A stretch of DNA of 64,000 bases from Entoloma clypeatum (GCA_963565915.1 OY751487.1:4092001-4156000), one strand, 5' to 3'; counted from the first letter of the stretch, positions 21,681-35,244 are shown. Notes: generated from the letters alone by a model not told the origin. Translations and numbers: made by a program.

Positions 21681-24600
21681 TCATGGGGGATCTAGCGGAT
21701 AGTGGTATACTTTTCGGAATATTTGCCACACCACTTCAACAGTTTCCATCACTTTTTCAAGCGTTACACGCCAGTCTTGAGTTGGCCAATAGATGGAAAT
21801 GATGTTGTGCATGGGAAGAAGAGCCTGGGATTCTGTCATCATAGGGGAAGAGGCGGAGGCAGGTGTGGCTTCTGTCTCGACCGGCAAAAGTGTTGCGGCA
21901 GATGCTGTGTCTGGCCTCGTGGCATCGGTCCGGATCGGTGTGATGAAAGATAGTGAAGCAGTCTGGAAAAGCATAGCATGTTTTTCCGGAGACGCCGCCG
22001 GAGTCGCAGTGAGGGATGAATGCGAGGTTCCTAGATGGAGATCATCGCACAGGATTGTTGTGACAGTATTGTTGACGGGATCTGCTGAACCGAGAACATC
22101 GGGATGGTTTACAAAGGCTCGTTTCATCTGTTCCATTTGGTTGCCGAGGTGGTGGATGAAACCTAGGCCAACGGCTAGTAAAAGCCATGTCAGGAGAACG
22201 ACTAGTTTTATCCCCGTGCGAGAGTTATCTGGCGGAGTTTGGCCCATTGCGACAGAGAGTTGCGGATAGAAAAAATTCGCCTTTGAGAAATGCAGCAGCA
22301 AACGTTGGCGACCGGCCCTCATGGACTGTTCATAAGCGAAATTCGACCGGACAGAAATTATATCCATATCTATCAAGTATTAGCAAGAAGGCATCACTGA
22401 GGGACAGAAAGACTTACCAGCCGATACATCAATTCTCACCTCCAACCTCCCGACAGGAATTGGAAAAGTTGGCAAAAGTATGTTTGACAGGAATTCATTC
22501 CTGACTTTCGCGTGGCCCTTTCCCTTGTCCCCCCTAGTCTCTTGAACAAGATATTCGAAGATGACAACCCCGCCACCCCCGGATCCAACATGCATCCGAA
22601 CCCAATTCACCCACTCCTGTCCATTGATTTTCTCAAAGGACAGGGTAGTATCACTTCTTTCAGACCGGGAGATCGCAGTCGTCGTTTCGTACCTCACAGG
22701 CACACCCTCCACAGTGACGCTGGTAATAATCATCTTCGGTAACGCGTCTTCAGATTCTCGCAAAGGGGATATAGGGGTCATATCAGATCGTGCAAAACCG
22801 AACTCCAGCCACTCAGAGTCTGCATCAGCAGGTGCATTAAAACGCAGCCGTGTTGTGTATGCATCTACTAGTGGCCCGCCCTTTTGCAGGAGAGGTGTCA
22901 CGGTCGCCACCACTGATGGAATCATTAGTGGGCCGTCTCTCTTTGGGCGCGATGCGATAATCGCCCTGCCAAATTGAGTAATATTCGCGTTGCCGTTGGG
23001 AGTCCGGGCCCTGTTAGGAGATTGTGGAAATCTCGTCGTGGTCCCGTTCGCTATACCTATGGATTTGAAAGCAATTCTAGCCCCATCTTCTGTACATTTA
23101 GTGAATCCACCGGGCTGCAAAACCGTTTTTCGCGCCTGCGCGTCTCTGTGGATATCTCCGGTGGGGTTGTAGACTTCAACGGTGGCAGACGAACCGTCAA
23201 TCTCGTTCCGTAAAACAGTAGTTGTGGATTCGGAATCAGCCGCCAAGACTGTGAATCGGGGGAGGACTATGGGTTCAGGATCCGAATCGGAATCCGACAA
23301 GCCCGCATGTTGCGTGTTTAATCGCGATATTGTGGGGCGGGCCACAATAAGCACTGTGCCTGATATTGTGAACGTAAATGTGTTCTTGGCAGGTGCGACG
23401 ATCTCGTTCATGTTCAGATGAAGCGTTATTGGAATTCCGGGCGGGTCAGCAGTTGGGTCCACGGAGAGAGATGGGATAAGCGAAGACATTGAAGACATCG
23501 TGGTCGTAGGGGATGTTGCAGAAGAAGCCAAATTAGCCCCTTTACCCTCAAATGAGTATTCTAGGACGTTCTGCGCGGGAAGGGGTGCGCGTAAGAGGGA
23601 TGACGTCGAAGAACCAGAATTTGTCCTTGACGCGTGTGTGGAACGCGCGCCCTCGGGTGACGAAGAATTGAGGATTTGTGGTGCGTTTGAATCCAGCGAA
23701 CTCGTTCGCGAGACTAAGCCGTGTTGCCTGCCATGCCTAGGTGATGACCCGACCTCAAATCCTGTGTAACCAACTCCACCTCCGATCTCCCACTCGTCCG
23801 GAGCCCGTTCCGCCCAGTGAACATCTGAACCTTTTGTTTCTAGGCCAACATCCATGCCAAGCAGAGTCGCAACACCAGGGAACCAGACGCCTTTGCAAGT
23901 TCCTTTGTACTCGACATCCATCACGACCCCCTCGATGCCAGGCCTCTCCGGAACTCTTGATTTTCCTCGAACAATGCAGATCATCTCACCTTTGACCTCC
24001 TGGACCCCAACCCTCCTGCGGCCGTCAGCACCTCCGGGTATATCAATGGTTTTCAGCGGTTTCGCCCATCTGACCCGGACGCGCTCTGCGCTGGGAAATG
24101 TGCCTTGGATTCCACATCCGGAGGTGAATCCGGTAGCAGATGAGTCGCTGGATTCGTCGTCAGCGAAGTGAGTATATGAATTTGACCTTCTGGGACGGGC
24201 GGAAGTTGTGCGTGTCACATGTGGGTCAGAAGTGAGATCCCAGGTGCCTCCATCGTCGTCAATGGAAGATAGAGAGGCAAATGAAGATGATGTCGTTGTC
24301 GGCGGAAAAATACGGAGTTTGATATTGTTGTGCAAACAGCGCGGTGTAGGGATTGAAAGCTGCGGTAGCCTCATGAGAACTATGCAAACAAAATAGGAAG
24401 TATGTGCATACCAGGTATGGGGACCTTGGCGGACGTGACACGTAAGGAACCCACATGTCTATGGCGGCCATGAATTGAGCAGTATTGCGCTCTCCGATAG
24501 ATAACCTTCTGCTCTTGAACAATGACCTGGAAGAACTTTCACCTTCGGTTTCACTTTGTACGTTCTTGTTGCGGGACGGAAATGCCTTGGGCAACACATA

Positions 24601-25481
24601 AGATATGTTGTATCCGCTGACAAGTATATGTCCAGTATAATGACCATCGACTGGAGGGATATTCTCGCTAGTCAAAGACGGAGACCCGTTGATGGACCTG
24701 GCGGATGCCCGGCCAGACGAGACGGAGGAGTGCGATGGTGGCGGAGAGAGGTTGAACGCGCCATCGAACATTTCTGAGGACCGCGCTGGCAAGTTCAGGG
24801 CACGAGCGGCGTTGTGAAGAAGAGGCGAAAGGGTGGAGGAGAAGTTGTACGGGACAGATTGGCTGTCCAGGGGATGAACTTGAGAAGTCAATATCTTCAC
24901 ATTCTCCTCTGTTCAAAGTCAATATTCATAGAGAAAGGAATAACGTGAAAATTTGACCTTGGAATAAAGGTATTGTCATGCCTGCCACTATGCTGTCTAG
25001 TGGTAGAGAAATCTATTCCGAAAACTCCGTCAAAACAGGCAGTTGAGAGAGATGGAAAAATCCACACCTTGAGATACATCTTGATAGCAGCCCCATCTTG
25101 GCCTACTTTAGCCCTCCCTTCTACCGCAACGCGTGTCACGACGTTGAGCTTCTGCTGTTGACCGCCTGCTGTGATGGTTGGAGAATAGGTTGTGCTCGTC
25201 TGAGCAGAGCTAATCGGATACATGTGGTTCGCACGCCCTGGCGTGGGTACACCAGAGGAAACCGGAGGAGTAAGAGGGCGATTGAGACGCGAAAGTGTCG
25301 ATACAGGCATGAGGTCGTTCGGTGTTCTGGATCGATGAGCGCTTTGAGTCGTAGGAATCCTAGGTCGTACGGAAGGGAAAGGAGCAGAGAACGATGAGTG
25401 AGGGCACCGGGGAGCTGCTGCCGCCCACTGAGGAATGCAAGTACTTACTAAAAAGGATCGAGGCGCGCCAGACGCGTCCAT
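21681..25481 (-). CDS. Large Ser-rich single-pass membrane protein, unknown function
   Basis: Four exons with compatible phases (25068-25481, 24412-24906, 22418-24359, 21681-22369) give 1179 residues. I do not recognise a named family. The N-terminus is Pro/Ser/Thr-rich. A conserved-looking core begins around GHYTGHILVSGYNISYVLPK and continues through CLHNNIKLRIFPP. The middle alternates Ser-rich low complexity with beta-rich blocks (EVKGEMICIVRGKSR; GIPITLHLNMNEIVAPAKN). Near the C-terminus is one strong membrane segment (IKLVVLLTWLLLAVGLGFI), followed by about 150 residues. No signal peptide is apparent, so a tail-side anchor with most of the protein cytosolic is a reasonable guess. The start at 25481 (MDASGAPRSFL) is preferred to 25493 (MFPIM), but both are possible. 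Confidence 0.7.
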
Positions 25482-25584
25482 AATGGGAAACACTCAAACA
25501 AAGTGCTAGTCATCACAACAGCATACACTCTCAAGGATTATTATACAGGGACTACAATTAAAGCTATGAACCTCAGCGATCCAA

Positions 25585-27801
25585 TTACCGCGCCCAGGGA
25601 GAGTGAAGCAGATCACGCAGTGCCACTGCTTCTTCCTTGTAATCTAGAGGGCTGATGGAGGAAATCCCATACCGAGTGCGAGTCGTTCCCTACGATATCC
25701 ATAAGATGGGTAACCAGAGGCAGGGGGTCAGAGGACATACGTTGTACTCATCTTGCTTGGCGCGACAAGCAAAGTTGAATGTCGTACAATTCGCCTTGTG
25801 CAGGATGACATTGTACTTGGCATCGTTATTCTCCTGAAAGAGATGAGGTTTCCGGTCCGAGAGGAGGGAATTCGTCTTGCTGACCTTTATTTCGACAAGA
25901 TCGTTCGCAGGCATGCCGAAAACAGCGAGACCAACATCGTTGAAACCTTGTAACCAAGCCTGTCCAGACCAATCAGCAACAGCTAGAGACATGATATATC
26001 TGAGGATGATTAGGTTTACTGACAGGAAGAAAGAAAGGATGTCGAACCGGTGGTCTGGGGATGAGAAGCTTTTATCGCACTTCTCGCACCTCCAACTGCC
26101 ATTGACTTCGATCACTTTCTTGTTACAGCCTGGGGTTTGACAAGCCGGATATGAGATATTATCTGATTTGATATGCATGATTGTGGCCCTCGTAGAGAAA
26201 TAGTCAACTTTGTCCTGTTGACCAAGTTGGGCCTCCTTGACCTCGTTTATACTACGCAACTCTGCGCGCTTGAAACCACTCATTATTCCACCTCCGGCAT
26301 TGGAATGAGCTTGGAACGATTGGCCAGCTCCAACCGAGTCATACCATCCGCGAAGGGCAAAGCATTCGTCAATATCGGGATTGATGCTCATGCTGCTTGA
26401 GCTAAACATCGACAGCGAACGACCTAATCATGTTACTCTTGATGCGGGGACAGTGCAAAACTGACACACCTCCCCAGTCGCCCACCTTCACGCCTTTGAA
26501 AGCGATAACAGGGGTATCTTCAGCGTTATACTGTTCGGCCTGTTTACCCCACAAGGTCAAACGGACTGAATAACCTGACTGATCGACCAGTGAGAGTTCG
26601 CGCTTAGGAATCTACGAAAAAGGAAAATGCCAGGAACAGCGAATGTCATCAAGCACAACGTACGGTCTTATTCTGCGCCTTGGAGACGATCTCGGTCAAA
26701 GGGGAGGCATCCTTGACAATTGCGATTACGTCTGGCACTCGGTAAGCCAATGACCAACGCTGAAGAGATAGCCTGTACCGCAGGTGGAATCTTTTGGTAG
26801 ATCTTCAAGACCGCTCAACGGAACGAAGTGATATTTGACCATAGGAAGGTTGGTGGTCTCATGACACTAACAACAGCACCGTTAGTGGCGATCTTGGTGC
26901 CGATCAGCTAGAATATATCACGCACTTCTTCTACCTCTGTATTGCGGTCGAAACTCAATTCATAATCATTCGTGAGGTTAGAGAACTTTTTCTTTGCCAG
27001 GTTGACACGAGCTTTCGAAATGTAATAGACTTTGCCTTCTTCGAGCTTTGGATAAAGCTCGTCGACGGTGAGGTTGAAGCCGGTCCCCCGAATTTCGCCC
27101 GTTTCATCCATCAGGGTGACGTTAAACAATTTCCCCTCGCCTCTGGTATTGGACCAGGTCTTGATGTCCGACTTCTGGGTGACTCGCGCTTTGATTGTCC
27201 AGTTGTTCTGGTATGGGCTGAGGCCCTCGATGGGGAATATGGAACCACGCGTTCCTCTTGCGGAGGGTTGGACCGGCGGAGGAGCATTGCTCTGTGGTTT
27301 CTGTGGAACGGCCGGTCTTGAAGAAGAAGAGGACACTGGAGCCGAAGGCGCGGCAGACGGCACGACCGTGGCTGGGGCCTGTGCGGCGTTATCTGTGATC
27401 TGCTTTGGGTCGCCGATTTTTTCAGCAGTCGTTTCCAATACACGGAGAGCAAGTATGATGATCAGCCTGTGCATGAAATAAGGGTGAGACATCGGTAGAG
27501 CCAAGTTTGCATACCGCTTCTCTTGAACATAGTTACATGTCAGCTTCTCGATCACGGCGACGGTGTGTTTCCCAATGGAGTTGTCATTGACCATGCTATT
27601 CAGCTGGGTGGCGAGCATGGCTTGGATGAAGTTGATACCATCTGAGATGATGATGCGATATCTGTCGACGCCAGTGGGATTGTTGGAGTTGACTTTTTTG
27701 ATGGAGAGAAACTGAACGATGTGTTCCTGGTCAAAAAGGACCTCATCCTCTGGGGTAGCATTGAATAGGCGGGAGCAACAACCTGCAGTGAGCTGGACCA
27801 T
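25585..27801 (-). CDS. RFA1: Replication protein A large subunit
   Basis: It is the ssDNA-binding core of heterotrimeric RPA in replication and repair. Nine exons fit: 27515-27801, 26926-27466, 26779-26866, 26664-26731, 26470-26611, 26048-26423, 25885-25999, 25741-25833 and 25585-25689, giving 604 residues, the family norm. It contains the N-terminal OB fold (MVQLTAGCCSRLF to VAVIEKLTCNYVQEK), DBD-A from IFPIEGLSPYQNNWTIKARV, DBD-B around VPMVKYHF-like LPMVKYHFVPLSGLEDL and WGKQAEQYNAEDTPV, and DBD-C with the zinc ribbon (CQTPGCNKKVIEVNGSWRCEKC). The last exon (GTTRTRYGISSISPLDY) sits beyond an in-frame stop and is found only by splicing. Confidence 0.95.
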
Positions 27802-28223
27802 GATGGACGTGTTTTTGGGAGTGTGACAAGAATGTGACGAGGCGCGTTCAGGGCGTGATTGTCACCCTGGCGCGTGGCAGAACGGCGGCAATGATTGACA
27901 GAAAGTTCAAACGACTTACCGCCGAAATTATCACCGCCTTGTGAAATTTTTGTTTAAATCTCTCAAAAGCTGCGTTGTCTCTTGTGAGTTGGGGCGTGCC
28001 CTGCATGATTTGGGGATGATATTACTTTACAATGCAGGAGCTACATACGTACCTACAATACGTAACCTTTGACCTTGGCTGATGCGAAAAAAATGAAAAT
28101 TTTCAGCAGACCGTGGGAATCTGCCATACTATCGCCATTCTTTGTGTGAAAAAGATTATTGCAATGGATTATACCAGATTATTATTAGGTTAACACAGTC
28201 CACGAATCGTCCAACCTCCTCGT
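27802..28223. other. Intergenic, RFA1 upstream and IDO 3' side
   Basis: The 422 bp between two minus-strand genes contains no supported ORF. It holds the RFA1 promoter region and the IDO 3' UTR. No TATA box or specific site is convincing. Confidence 0.4.
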
Positions 28224-29717
28224 TCAGATCCGACGCAGAGCTGCTCGTTTAGTTGCGTCTCGCCCTGCTTTGAGCAGCGTCGAGAGCTCGTTGCCACCTG
28301 TTCCCCGTATTGGCTCTCTCCCCCCTGCTGCTATCTTGTCCATCATCCTCGCCACGGGGCATGCTCCTCGTGCAGATGCTGATCGAGACATCGTCACGAT
28401 ATAGAGGCACGCGATCTTCATGTGCTGGTCTCTCAGCCGTTTCAAAGCTAGCACTGCTGCGTCATATGGCTCCTGGAGCATCGGAATCCTTTCCGCCAAC
28501 TCTCGTACAGATCTCGGGGTGCCGGCAAGATGGTTGAGGTACTCCCGATGTGGCCCTGGCATGTAACGGCGCATTCTCTCCATGAACCCGTGGTCTGCCT
28601 TCTTGTTGCTCTCCGACGGTACAGGATACCGCTTTTGCCGCAGGTTGTGATCGATATCCAGGAATATGTCAAGTGAGTGCATGATGCTGCTCTGTCCAGC
28701 AGATGGTCCGCTGAGATCGAGTTCATCAGAATGATCCACCCCCTCGTAAATCCACTTCGGTTCTTCTGGTCCCCTAGCTCCACTTCCCTCAAACCACGGG
28801 CGAATGTCCCAATAAAAGACATGTGGGTCGCACGTAGAGCGGACTGATTGGATGATATCATTGATATCGTCAATTATCACCGCTAGCTTCTTGACGTCTC
28901 TCGACACCTTGGCGATTGATGTCAAATCAGTAAAGCTGGGCATTTTGTTGTAATCGTCAATTATCCGCAACATCTCCACGCCGCGTAACTCGGCCTTTGC
29001 AGAAGCAACGTAAAAATTTCGTTCGTCCTCCGTTTCGGAAAAAAGATGCAGGAAGCGCATGTTGTCCATGGATAACGGCTCATCGGCTTGTGCAGGTTCA
29101 CAATTCCATAACACTGTGTCTGCGAACGTCAGCACAGGGGCGATATCGAGACACCGCGATACCGTGACAAGTGGTACTGCAAGAGATTTGGGAACGATGA
29201 TCGGGCCTTTGCTATCTGTAGGAGGTTGTGAATGCACAAAGAAATTGACAAGCCATGCCAATACTAGGTGAGCGCGCTGTAGCAGACGGCGGTCATGTCG
29301 CAATGGTTCGATGTCGAGGACGGGCCACTAAAGAGGAAATACGTAAGGAACAATTTAACATGTCAGTCAGGGCCGTTAAAAGTGGCGGTTACTGACCGTC
29401 ATAATTTTGCATCGCCAGTCTTCCCCACGGATTCGCTTTGAGGTGGCTTCTGGTCGCTCATCTGTCCCGAGGCTCAAACAGTCATTGGCCTCGCTCAAAC
29501 ACTGCTCCCAGATCGAGAACACGTCTGGGAGCCGAGGGAGGGGACGTGGAGGGAAAAATCCGGTTTCTGTGTCAATGTCGAATTCAATATGTGATCGACG
29601 GCCAAGAATCGCTCGTCGATAGTTTGCGTTCACAACGGCGGCCAACAATGAGAAGGCGAGCCTGAAGAAATGGGTGAATAAGTGGGGCTGAGAGGGGAGG
29701 AGATTGACGGTGTCCAT
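28224..29717 (-). CDS. Indoleamine 2,3-dioxygenase
   Basis: This haem enzyme opens the indole ring of tryptophan to N-formylkynurenine, feeding NAD synthesis in fungi. Two exons (29397-29717 and 28224-29327, intron with GTCAGT donor and TAG acceptor) give 474 residues. Family landmarks are LPDVFSIWEQCL in exon 1, MRFLHLFSETEDERNFYVAS, the haem-ligand region FLDIDHNL, YMPGPHREYLNHL followed by the conserved Arg region, and the C-terminal GTGGNELSTLLK. The exon junction (IMT/WPVLDIEPLRHDRR) restores the normal spacing. Several IDO paralogues are common in basidiomycetes, so I assign no paralogue name. Confidence 0.93.
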
Positions 29718-30917
29718 GTCGTATGTAGGGATACAGGCGTAAGCAGGTTACTTTTACTGAACTCGTTTCTTGCAACTCTCTTATATCAAATCGAACATAT
29801 GTATATATCGGCTAAATCTGATATGGTTGTATGAGCCCAAACAGCCCTCCACTCAATCGGCATGTCGCGCAATTGAGATCCCCTCGTTCAATCGTCCCTT
29901 CCGGGTCCCCATGCCGCTCGGCTACCCAGTGACATAGGGTCACTTGGAAATAGCTCCTTGAAGATCGAACTTGGACAATTCTTCCCACTATCCGGTCCCT
30001 CGATCGTGATCACTTTTGAGATGAAAACATGTTTCACTAAAGCACTATGTTGGGGTCAGGGATCGCAGGGAGTCCGATTTGTCAGAATACATCCTGTGCT
30101 TCGAATCTCTCCAAGTCTTCGCGCATATTCCGAGCCCCAATGATACAGCAAGTCCTGAGCATTCATCACATCTCAGCACTCGACGAGTTGGTTGAACAGG
30201 ATTACGCATAGTATGACTCGGAGACGGTAGCAATTGATTTCTAATGCGGTCAAATTGCGATGCTGTACAACATGATCACCAGCGAGATATGACAAGCAAA
30301 TAAAATTTTCCAATTTTTCTTTTCCGTTCCTGCCGCCAAACTTTTGTGCTAGCGTACCATTCCGTGGGCAGATGTTTCATTTATCTCCTTGAAAAGTTTT
30401 TATTTACCTGACCATGTAGCCGCTTTCAGCTTGTTAAGAGTATACGTATAAGTAGTGAAGAGGAATACATAAACCCTTTGGGACCTGCCAAAACGAAACC
30501 TGACGATCTCCTGCTTATGTGGGGATGCTGCGTATACCTGCCGCTTAAGATCCTGAAGATCTCGATGCCGAGCGATTGAGTATTATTTCAGTCGCCTGAT
30601 GCGTGATGGTACTTATGGGATGGCGATTCTGTCGAACTAGCGAGAGGCGCGATCGCGGATATAGACGTCAACCGATACCTTGGTCCTTAGGCTGTCCAGG
30701 AAGGCGATCATCGACACATACAATGATGATGATATTTCTACCCCTCTAAGTAGACACAGCTGAATGATACCGCATGATGGCACACCTTTTTAGTATTACG
30801 GCTCGGATACAAATAAAATGGCTCCGACGAGTATCGTACCAGACTAGAGTGCAAGCTTGTCGGGTCACTGACAGGAAAGCTGGATCACGAAGAATATATT
30901 TATATACTCATTACGCA
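29718..30917. other. 1.2 kb gene-poor gap
   Basis: Only frames under 65 codons are seen, without family resemblance or convincing splice joins. One stretch near 30300-30420 is AT-rich with poly-T runs. No tRNA cloverleaf was found on inspection. It may hold the promoter of the IDO gene, the 3' end of the HIBCH gene, or a non-coding RNA that cannot be recognised by eye. Confidence 0.5.
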
Positions 30918-32789
30918 TCAAGGACGCACGAGGGAGTGTTTCCACTTGAGCCAAACAGCATTGCCATCCCCCCCATTATCGACGACATCGCATCTGCGGC
31001 GGGCGACTTCGATAATCTTCTCCTTTACGCCCAACTTCCCGGAACGAAGATTCTGGAACTTTGTGACCAGCTCGTCCAAGGTAATAGTGGTGGTCCCGCC
31101 GGCGCTATGAGAACCGCGTACCATTGCACCGATTTCATCTTCGGTTGGCAACGTGTATTTCATGATGGGCTTTGGCGCAGTTGAAGCCAGATGCTCGGGG
31201 ATTGACAGACTGGATAGGGACTCAGCGTAAGGTGGATTCGGCGAGAAGAATCTTGACACGATGTCATCGGTAACTCCTTCCAGTGTATCGGGGGTCCATT
31301 GGGGTCGTTCTTTGATTTTCTCTACAAGAACCGCCCGAACACCAGTAACGAAATCAGGGGTGGCCCCGTTCTGTAAATGCAATGAATCAGATATTGTTAG
31401 GTAGAACGACGATCGCCGAACGCCGAGCGCACGCACGCAGAAGGCTCCCGCGATCTTGACCTCCATTTGTAGAGCTTCCAAAAGAGTCATTTGACGCCCA
31501 GCCCTGATAGCTTTGAGAGCCACCTTCAAACTGGTCGGACTCCGTAGATGGAGAGAAGCCAATGTTTTCTGTGCCCATTGGGAGACAGAAGGACTTTGGT
31601 GCTCGCTGAGCGATTCCAAATCCTTGATAACGTCGTCAACATTGTCGTGACGGAAGGCCCAATCGAGCGCGAGTCGTGTGTCACCAGTTAACGGCGTTGG
31701 GGGTTCCTCGGGTAGGCGCTCAGAAGCGAATTCCTCGATGGTTCTGTCGATCACGCTTATATGGGCATCCTCCAAGGAGGCTAGTCTATCAAGAAGGATG
31801 GGTATCCGTCGTGATGGAATGTAATGGGTGGCGAATCCAAGCTCACTGCGGTCAATCAGCATCGTGCAAACAAATAGCGAGCAAAGAAAAACTTACAAGA
31901 CAGCCCTCCCATGTAGAGTCTCTGAGGTAAGACCCAGATACGTGCCCAATTCACCGTCCAACCTAGACAAAAAATAGCTCGCACCCACATCGGGAAAATA
32001 GCCGATTTTGGTTTCAGGCATTGCGAAGATGGTGTTCTCAGTGGCGATCCGGAAAGGAGCATTAGCGGACAGTCCCACGCCACCTCCCACTGCAGATGCG
32101 TTGGACCGAGGAGTCGACCCACAGAAGGAATTTATCACGTACTTGTGATACCGTCCAAAATGGCGACGTATGATTTTTGCAGGGTTGCAAGAATGTAATC
32201 CATCTCGAACCTACGTATGGTTAGGAACGCCGATTGAGCTGAACATCCGAGTCTTACTCTCGCTTGAAATAATCAATTGCCACTGATCGAGTAGTCGGAT
32301 CGGAGGCGGCATCGACAACGCCTTGGCACGTCAATGAGTCGTCAGTCAAGTCAGTGGTTAACTGACACGAATGTACTCACTTGCAACGTCACCTCCAACG
32401 CAAAATGCCTTCCCTACACCAGTACCAATGATAGTTTTGCAAAGGTCGGAAGCGTTCCATTCCTTCGAGCTTCATTTGGTTAACAGTTGATATGAGGATT
32501 GATCGAATGATACCTCAATTTTTGGACGAAGAAGTGAGAGCATGTTGTCATCAAGGGCATTCAATTTGTCAGGTCGATTGAGCGCATACATGCGCATTGC
32601 CAAGTTGGATTCAAACAAGACCTTGGGCTGACCAGACAGAGGGTTCAGTACAGACATGAGTTCTGAAGACGGATTGCCCACCTCCGATTTGGTCGTCGTG
32701 GACATCATGTGGTGTGCCAAAGCTCTAGTCCGCTGTGATGCACGAGCTCCGTCGCGAGACATAGTCTTGAGGAAAGTTGTAGTCAGCAT
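30918..32789 (-). CDS. 3-hydroxyisobutyryl-CoA hydrolase, mitochondrial
   Basis: It hydrolyses 3-hydroxyisobutyryl-CoA in valine breakdown in mitochondria. The gene is split by several short introns. The last long exon (30918 to about 31850) encodes the C-terminal two thirds. Crotonase-fold landmarks are [69 protein letters not shown] and LGFATHYIP, which separate HIBCH from plain enoyl-CoA hydratases. The start is uncertain. ATG 32789 ([14 protein letters not shown]) gives an Arg-rich, acid-poor presequence suited to mitochondrial import; ATG 32843 and 32762 are alternatives. It is read divergently from TBCE with a gap near 117 bp. Confidence 0.9.
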
Positions 32790-32906
32790 CCGGGGGACTT
32801 GACGTCGAGACTGCCAGCAAAAGGCGAAGGCGTGTTCCGGCAAACGGGCTAGGCCGGCGGTTGGACAACGTCGTGGGACCAGATTGAATATTTACCCTTA
32901 CATCAC

Positions 32907-34930
32907 ATGGATCTCCCCGCTCGCATCCGTCTAGCAGACCATATTGGCACGATCAGATTCGTAGGTCAGGTAGATGGCACGGCCGGTGTCTGGCTCGGTG
33001 TAGAATGGGACGACCCCGAGCGAGGTCGCCATGATGGAGTCAAGGATAACAAACGATATTTCACTTGTCGGTAAATTTGGTCTTGAAATGGTCTCTTTGA
33101 CACTCCCTGATCAGTCTGGTCCTGGTCGGCACCGTACCCCTACTCAGGAATCCTACCGCAGGATCATTCATCCGGCCATCGGCGAAGATCTCCTACGGCA
33201 AATCTTTTCTGCAAGCTCTTGCCTCTAAATATGTCGAAACTCTCCATGGTCACGAATCCCCGGAAACAATAGTGCTAGGGTCCTCTCAGGGGGCCATCGT
33301 TGTCGAGGCGGTCAATTTGGACAAAATAAGATGTAAACTTGGCAATTTGGCGCGTTTGCGAGAGGTCAGTTTGGACGACGAAGATGTAGCCAAGTGTGAT
33401 CCAGTCGGATCAATACAGCAAACCTGCCCAAGTGAGTAAACAATGTGGCGACATCGAAACGACACGTTTGCCTGCCGTAACGACTTTAGAAATCCAGGGA
33501 CTTGACCTATCAATGAGCCTTATTCCGAGCTGGGACGTACTCGCGCTGATCACGAGAGAACTACCTGCCCTTCAACGACTTGCTTTGAAGTTAGGAAGTA
33601 GCTCTCCATGCCTATCAACTTGCTCAGACACATAAATCCATGACAGTCGCACTCGCCTTCAACCTCCCACTGATTTGGCCAGTCTGGAGACAGCCTTCTT
33701 GCGTTTGACGGAACTTCTCCTTAATGGCACCAAAATGACTTGGCCTGAGGCCCAAGCGGTGATGGCTTTTATGCCCAGCCTACGTGTCGTGGAGATGGGA
33801 CACAACTCCCTCACCCACTTGCGATCTCCGGGAGCTATCCATCCATCTGACAATGATACCATTGAAGTCATCAACCTGGATAGCAACTCTTGTTCCGACT
33901 GGATTGATATCTGGAATTCTCTGAAGCAGTACACATCGTATGTCATTTTATCTCTGTATAGAAAGTGAATGGTGAAACATGAACGACAAGTTTGCACCGG
34001 CTCATCTTGACATCCAATTGTGTGGAGGCTATCCCGTCCCCGGAAAGTTCATATCAAAGACTACATTCCATCCGACATATGTCACTTTCACATAACAAAA
34101 TCAATGATTGGAAGAGTATCGATGCTCTCTCGTCTTGGTGTCCTGCTTTAGAGACCCTGACTTCAATCGGAAACCTATTTACAAGTAAAGTTTCATCCTC
34201 CGTTTTGCACATGTGCCCAACTACAGAATTCAGATCACGAGCCGCCGCATCATACACGGCCCTTCATAATCTCCAGAATACCTTCCTTAATGACACTAGA
34301 CGGCGCCATGGTCAGAATACACCGTGGATCAGAGGTATCTAAAAACTGATGGGTCGATATTCCAGATTTCGCCGAGAGAACGGGTTGATTCTGAAATGTT
34401 TTATCAATCGTTTGTGATGCAACATGGTCCCATATCAGAGGAGGAACGACGCCAGGCACACCCGCAGTGGGTCAATCTATGTCTCAGTGCGTAATAACTT
34501 GGAGAACGGTAGCAGCCGGCCATTCAATTATTTCTGATCAGAGCATGGGATACCCGAGGGTAACATCAAGAGGAACCCCACAGACAAACTCAGTCATCGG
34601 TTGATCGGTATGGGCCATTTACAAAGCCCTCATCTGTCTAATCGATCCACAGCCTTGAACTTTCATAACAGCCTCATGTGTGCCACCGAGGAGGCCCAGG
34701 CCCCATCTGTGCCCCTAGTGCTCAAGGTACTGCCATCAATGAGATTGAGAACGCTCCGAATTAAGCTGTCCAAGGCCCTTGGGTGCGGGAAAAAAGCAAC
34801 CGTTCGGCTGTGGGTTCGACACTCCAGGAGTGATCTCCGAGAAGTAGGCTTGGAACACGATCAACAGGACTTGGACTGGTTGGGGATAATGGATGGATCG
34901 GACCTCTCATTTTGCATCACGGAACCATAA
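32907..34930 (+). CDS. Tubulin-folding cofactor E
   Basis: TBCE binds alpha-tubulin in the tubulin heterodimer assembly pathway in the cytosol. Nine exons (32907-33070, 33148-33431, 33490-33589, 33647-33937, 33991-34184, 34234-34310, 34366-34486, 34542-34607, 34653-34930) give 524 residues, the family length. The N-terminal CAP-Gly domain shows GTIRFVGQVDGTAGVWLGVEWDD and NPTAGSFIRPS. Leucine-rich repeats (RLTELLLNGTKMTW; RLILTSNCVEAIPS; RHMSLSHNKINDW) follow, then the junction SRIPSLMTLDGAM/ISPRERVDSEMFY and a C-terminal ubiquitin-like domain (LKVLPSMRLRTLRIKLSKAL). Open frames run through some introns, which obscures the gene in a simple scan. Confidence 0.92.
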
Positions 34931-35244
34931 CAATAAATGTATACATTTGAGAAGGATACATGATCAGTTAGATTGACCTCGTAGCACAGTCCGCCGAGGA
35001 CTTAGATGGGCGAGACTGAGTGATACTCCCGACCTTCGTGTCGCGAGCAACCAGGGGAGGAATTCACATTGCGGGGAAGTCTTCCCAAAGGTCGGCAGGC
35101 CATGGATCCTCATGATACGGTTGGAACCACATTGAAAAGTACGTCCGCGTAAACGACAACAGCCAATTTCGAGACCAAGATGAAGGAGATAACCATCGAC
35201 CACCGTCGTTCCTAATCGTGCCTTCGTCCAGTATCCAGATTTAC

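Noticed and set aside
25425..25448. Intron of about 21 nt near the start of the 1179-residue protein
   Set aside because: It is far below the minimum intron size seen here, and the frame stays open, so it is read as coding.
30080..30120. GCTTCGAATCTC in the 1.2 kb gap, as a tRNA remnant
   Set aside because: No cloverleaf stems flank it; treated as chance.
31387..31578. Minus-strand ORF inside the HIBCH last exon
   Set aside because: Out-of-frame shadow of a clear enzyme.
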